Source: Cryptomeria japonica (Eukaryota; Streptophyta; Pinopsida; Cupressales; Cupressaceae). From it: a stretch of DNA of 64,000 nucleotides. Position 1 is the stretch's first letter. Each line of letters begins with the position of its first letter. Of this stretch, positions 62,200 to 64,000 are shown one piece after another. The notes under the pieces were generated by a model, which ran no database searches, was not told the DNA's origin, and worked only from the letters and a program-made list of their open reading frames with translations. The stretch spans positions 829,578,160-829,642,159 of the forward strand of contig NC_081411.1 in the NCBI RefSeq assembly GCF_030272615.1. Reading direction: 5' to 3'. Position numbers and translations under genes: made by a program.

Positions 62200-64000
62200 A
62201 TGTCACAGTCCGACATGGGTGAGACTCCTCAAGGTGGTGAAGGGATTGAGATGTCAAACAAGGGTGAGACTGAGACTCCTTATGGTGGTGAAGGGAGTGG
62301 GATGTCAAACAAGGGTAACACTCCTTAGGGAACTAAAACTGAAGGGATTGGGAGGCCATCAAAATGCCCAAAACTTAAACTTAAAGATACTACCATAAAG
62401 TCTTACTTTGGAATTGGCAAAGTTTATGGTCCATCAATTTTTGTAGTTACAAAAGCCATTCATAGTAGCTCACCACTACCACAAGGTGGGATTGTCATTG
62501 AGTTAAATGCATCAAATGAGGATTACAATTCTGGCATGATAGAAGATGTTCTAAGGGATACACACAATGAGATAATTCACTCGGATGCAAATGCTAGTAC
62601 TGAAGATGATGTTGGTAGGAAGAAAAGAAAAAGGAAAGTAAAACTGGGGTGAGAGTGGGAGATGACAAGGAGTTTTAAGATTGATTGGGTAGCAAAGTAC
62701 CCATTCATTGAACTAGTCTCAAACAATGATGAACAACCAACAAAATGCAGGTGTAAGATTTGTCGTTGGAAAACTAAAAGAGAGAAGAACATGCAGCTAA
62801 AGCTTGACACCATAGAAAAGCATATTGGTAAGGTTTATGAAAAATAGATCATAGACAGAAAGGAAACACCAGTAGTAAGATGGAAATCAAAGGAAGAATG
62901 TCTTCATGTTAAGTATATCGCAGAATATGAAGAGCATAACCACAAAATGACATTGATTGGTAATAGTGGATTTAGAAATACAATCAAGGTTGGGCTTGAA
63001 CATGCAGCAAAAGATGCAAACCTAGCAAAGACTATTTAGATGAGTGTTATTTTTCATATTCTGTCAAGAGGGCATCCTATAAAAGATTTCCTAGAATTTA
63101 GTAATTTATTATCTTTTTTTAATGTTCCTCATTATCCTATGTCACATTGGTCAATAAACGCTGGATGGGAAATGGCAAACTGTCTCGCTGAGGTAGAAAA
63201 GAAAAATTTACAAGAGTGTAAAAGAGTCAAATTTCATTTCATTATCCATATATGAAGTTACTGTGGTAGATAACACTACTTGGGTTTATATGCATGTGTA
63301 TACCATATAAGAACATGTCCGCCGAGCTCATCTACTCTGTGTTTGTAAAATGAGGGGCAATTCAACAACAAAAAAAATTATTTTTGGAAGTTAAGAAAGC
63401 TTTGAATGAAATTGCTGGTATAGATGACTTGACAATTACCAAGAAGTTGGTGTGTGTTGGAGTTGATGTAGCTGCAGTAATGCAAGGTCAAGGACCGGTC
63501 TTTGCGCAAGATTACAAACTAGTATTGCACCATACATGGTTGGCATTCACTGCATGGCCCATCAAATGAATTTAACATATAGAATTGTAAGCAATTTCCC
63601 TACAGTGTCAAAAGTTGAAGATTTGGTCCATGAGCTCCACTCATACTTCTGCCGAAGTCCTAAATGTTTTGCAGAATTTTAGATTTTTGCTAAGGGAGTA
63701 ACAGCAAGAAACAGGCTTCTCAAGGATGTTGAAACCAGATGAATCTCCTTGCATGGACCAGCGGAATGATTTCTAATAGAATATCAATCCTTGATCGGAC
63801 TAATGTATGAACAATGCCTCACAGTAGACAAAGCTCCTGATCTCTTACATAAGTTAAGTGATATAGAGACTGTTAACTTTAGCTAGTCTTCTTCCCATGT
63901 TGGATTCAATGAACAAATTTTTTAAGAAAGCCCAAGACAGAACTATGTATATCAATGAGTATAGCACTCTATGTAAAATGACATGTTTGGGCCTGGATGG
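62200..64000 (+). pseudogene. hAT-like transposase (DUF4371 type) pseudogene, 3' end outside window
   Basis: ATG 62200 (MSQSDMGETPQGGEG, with a repeated MSNKG segment). One frame continues through stops TAG 62326, TGA 62650, TAG 62845 and TAG 63037. 62700-62840 holds a Cys-rich zinc-finger-like segment (TKCRCKICRWKTK). After a slip near 63245 come VGVDVAAVMQGQ (63450), IHCMAHQMNLTYRIVSNFP (63550-63600, after another slip) and LVHELHSYFCRSPKCFAEF (63630-63680), the IHCMAH...NL and YFxxSPKR signatures of plant hAT/ZMYM-like transposases. At 63890-64000 LLPMLDSMNKFFKKAQDR leads towards the C-terminal dimerisation part. Too many lesions to be active. Confidence 0.82.

Overview
The window reads as intergenic DNA of a seed plant with a large, repeat-rich, AT-rich genome. 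A conifer or another gymnosperm is my guess from the repeat style, but nothing here proves it. I see no intact host gene, tRNA, rRNA or CRISPR. Almost everything is nested, decaying transposable elements. The most important item is a non-autonomous CACTA transposon (12708-19271) that carries inverted duplications of a DRM-type de novo DNA methyltransferase gene.

Layout, 1-35.5 kb: two related non-coding LTR retrotransposons (LARD-like, about 4 kb LTRs and 3.7-3.8 kb interiors) sit one inside the other. The outer one (LARD-B) runs from before base 1 to 35543. Its 5' LTR is split by LARD-A (51-20578, TSD TGTTA). LARD-A's 5' LTR holds a solo LTR (753-2908, TSD GTTAT). Its 3' LTR holds the CACTA element (TSD GCA). 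LARD-B's 3' LTR holds a minus-strand Copia-like element (25035-31695) with a zinc-knuckle gag remnant and a long unrecognised ORF in place of pol.

Layout, 35.5-45 kb: a Copia-type LTR relic interrupted by a 973-bp TIR element with a 4-bp TSD; the left end of a second CACTA element (37526); a decayed plus-strand ORF of unknown family (38305-41204); then an exact 290-bp tandem duplication running into 1.4 kb of CT-rich higher-order repeats.

Layout, 45-64 kb: a 5'-truncated plant L1 LINE on the minus strand (RT, zf-RVT, RNase H), interrupted by a 992-bp TIR element and followed by an unexpected third ORF overlapping RNase H by 11 nt; a second LINE scrap; a CACTA transposase pseudogene (about 54.0-61.5 kb), one intron of which holds another element carrying the same unknown ORF family as 38.3-41.2 kb; and finally a hAT-like (DUF4371-type) transposase pseudogene running off the right edge.

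How the parts work together: no pathway is encoded. The biological interest is the contest between transposons and silencing. The CACTA hairpins match the methyltransferase of RNA-directed DNA methylation, and rice CACTA elements are known to encode miR820, which targets OsDRM2. Whether the hairpins here are transcribed or diced cannot be seen from sequence.
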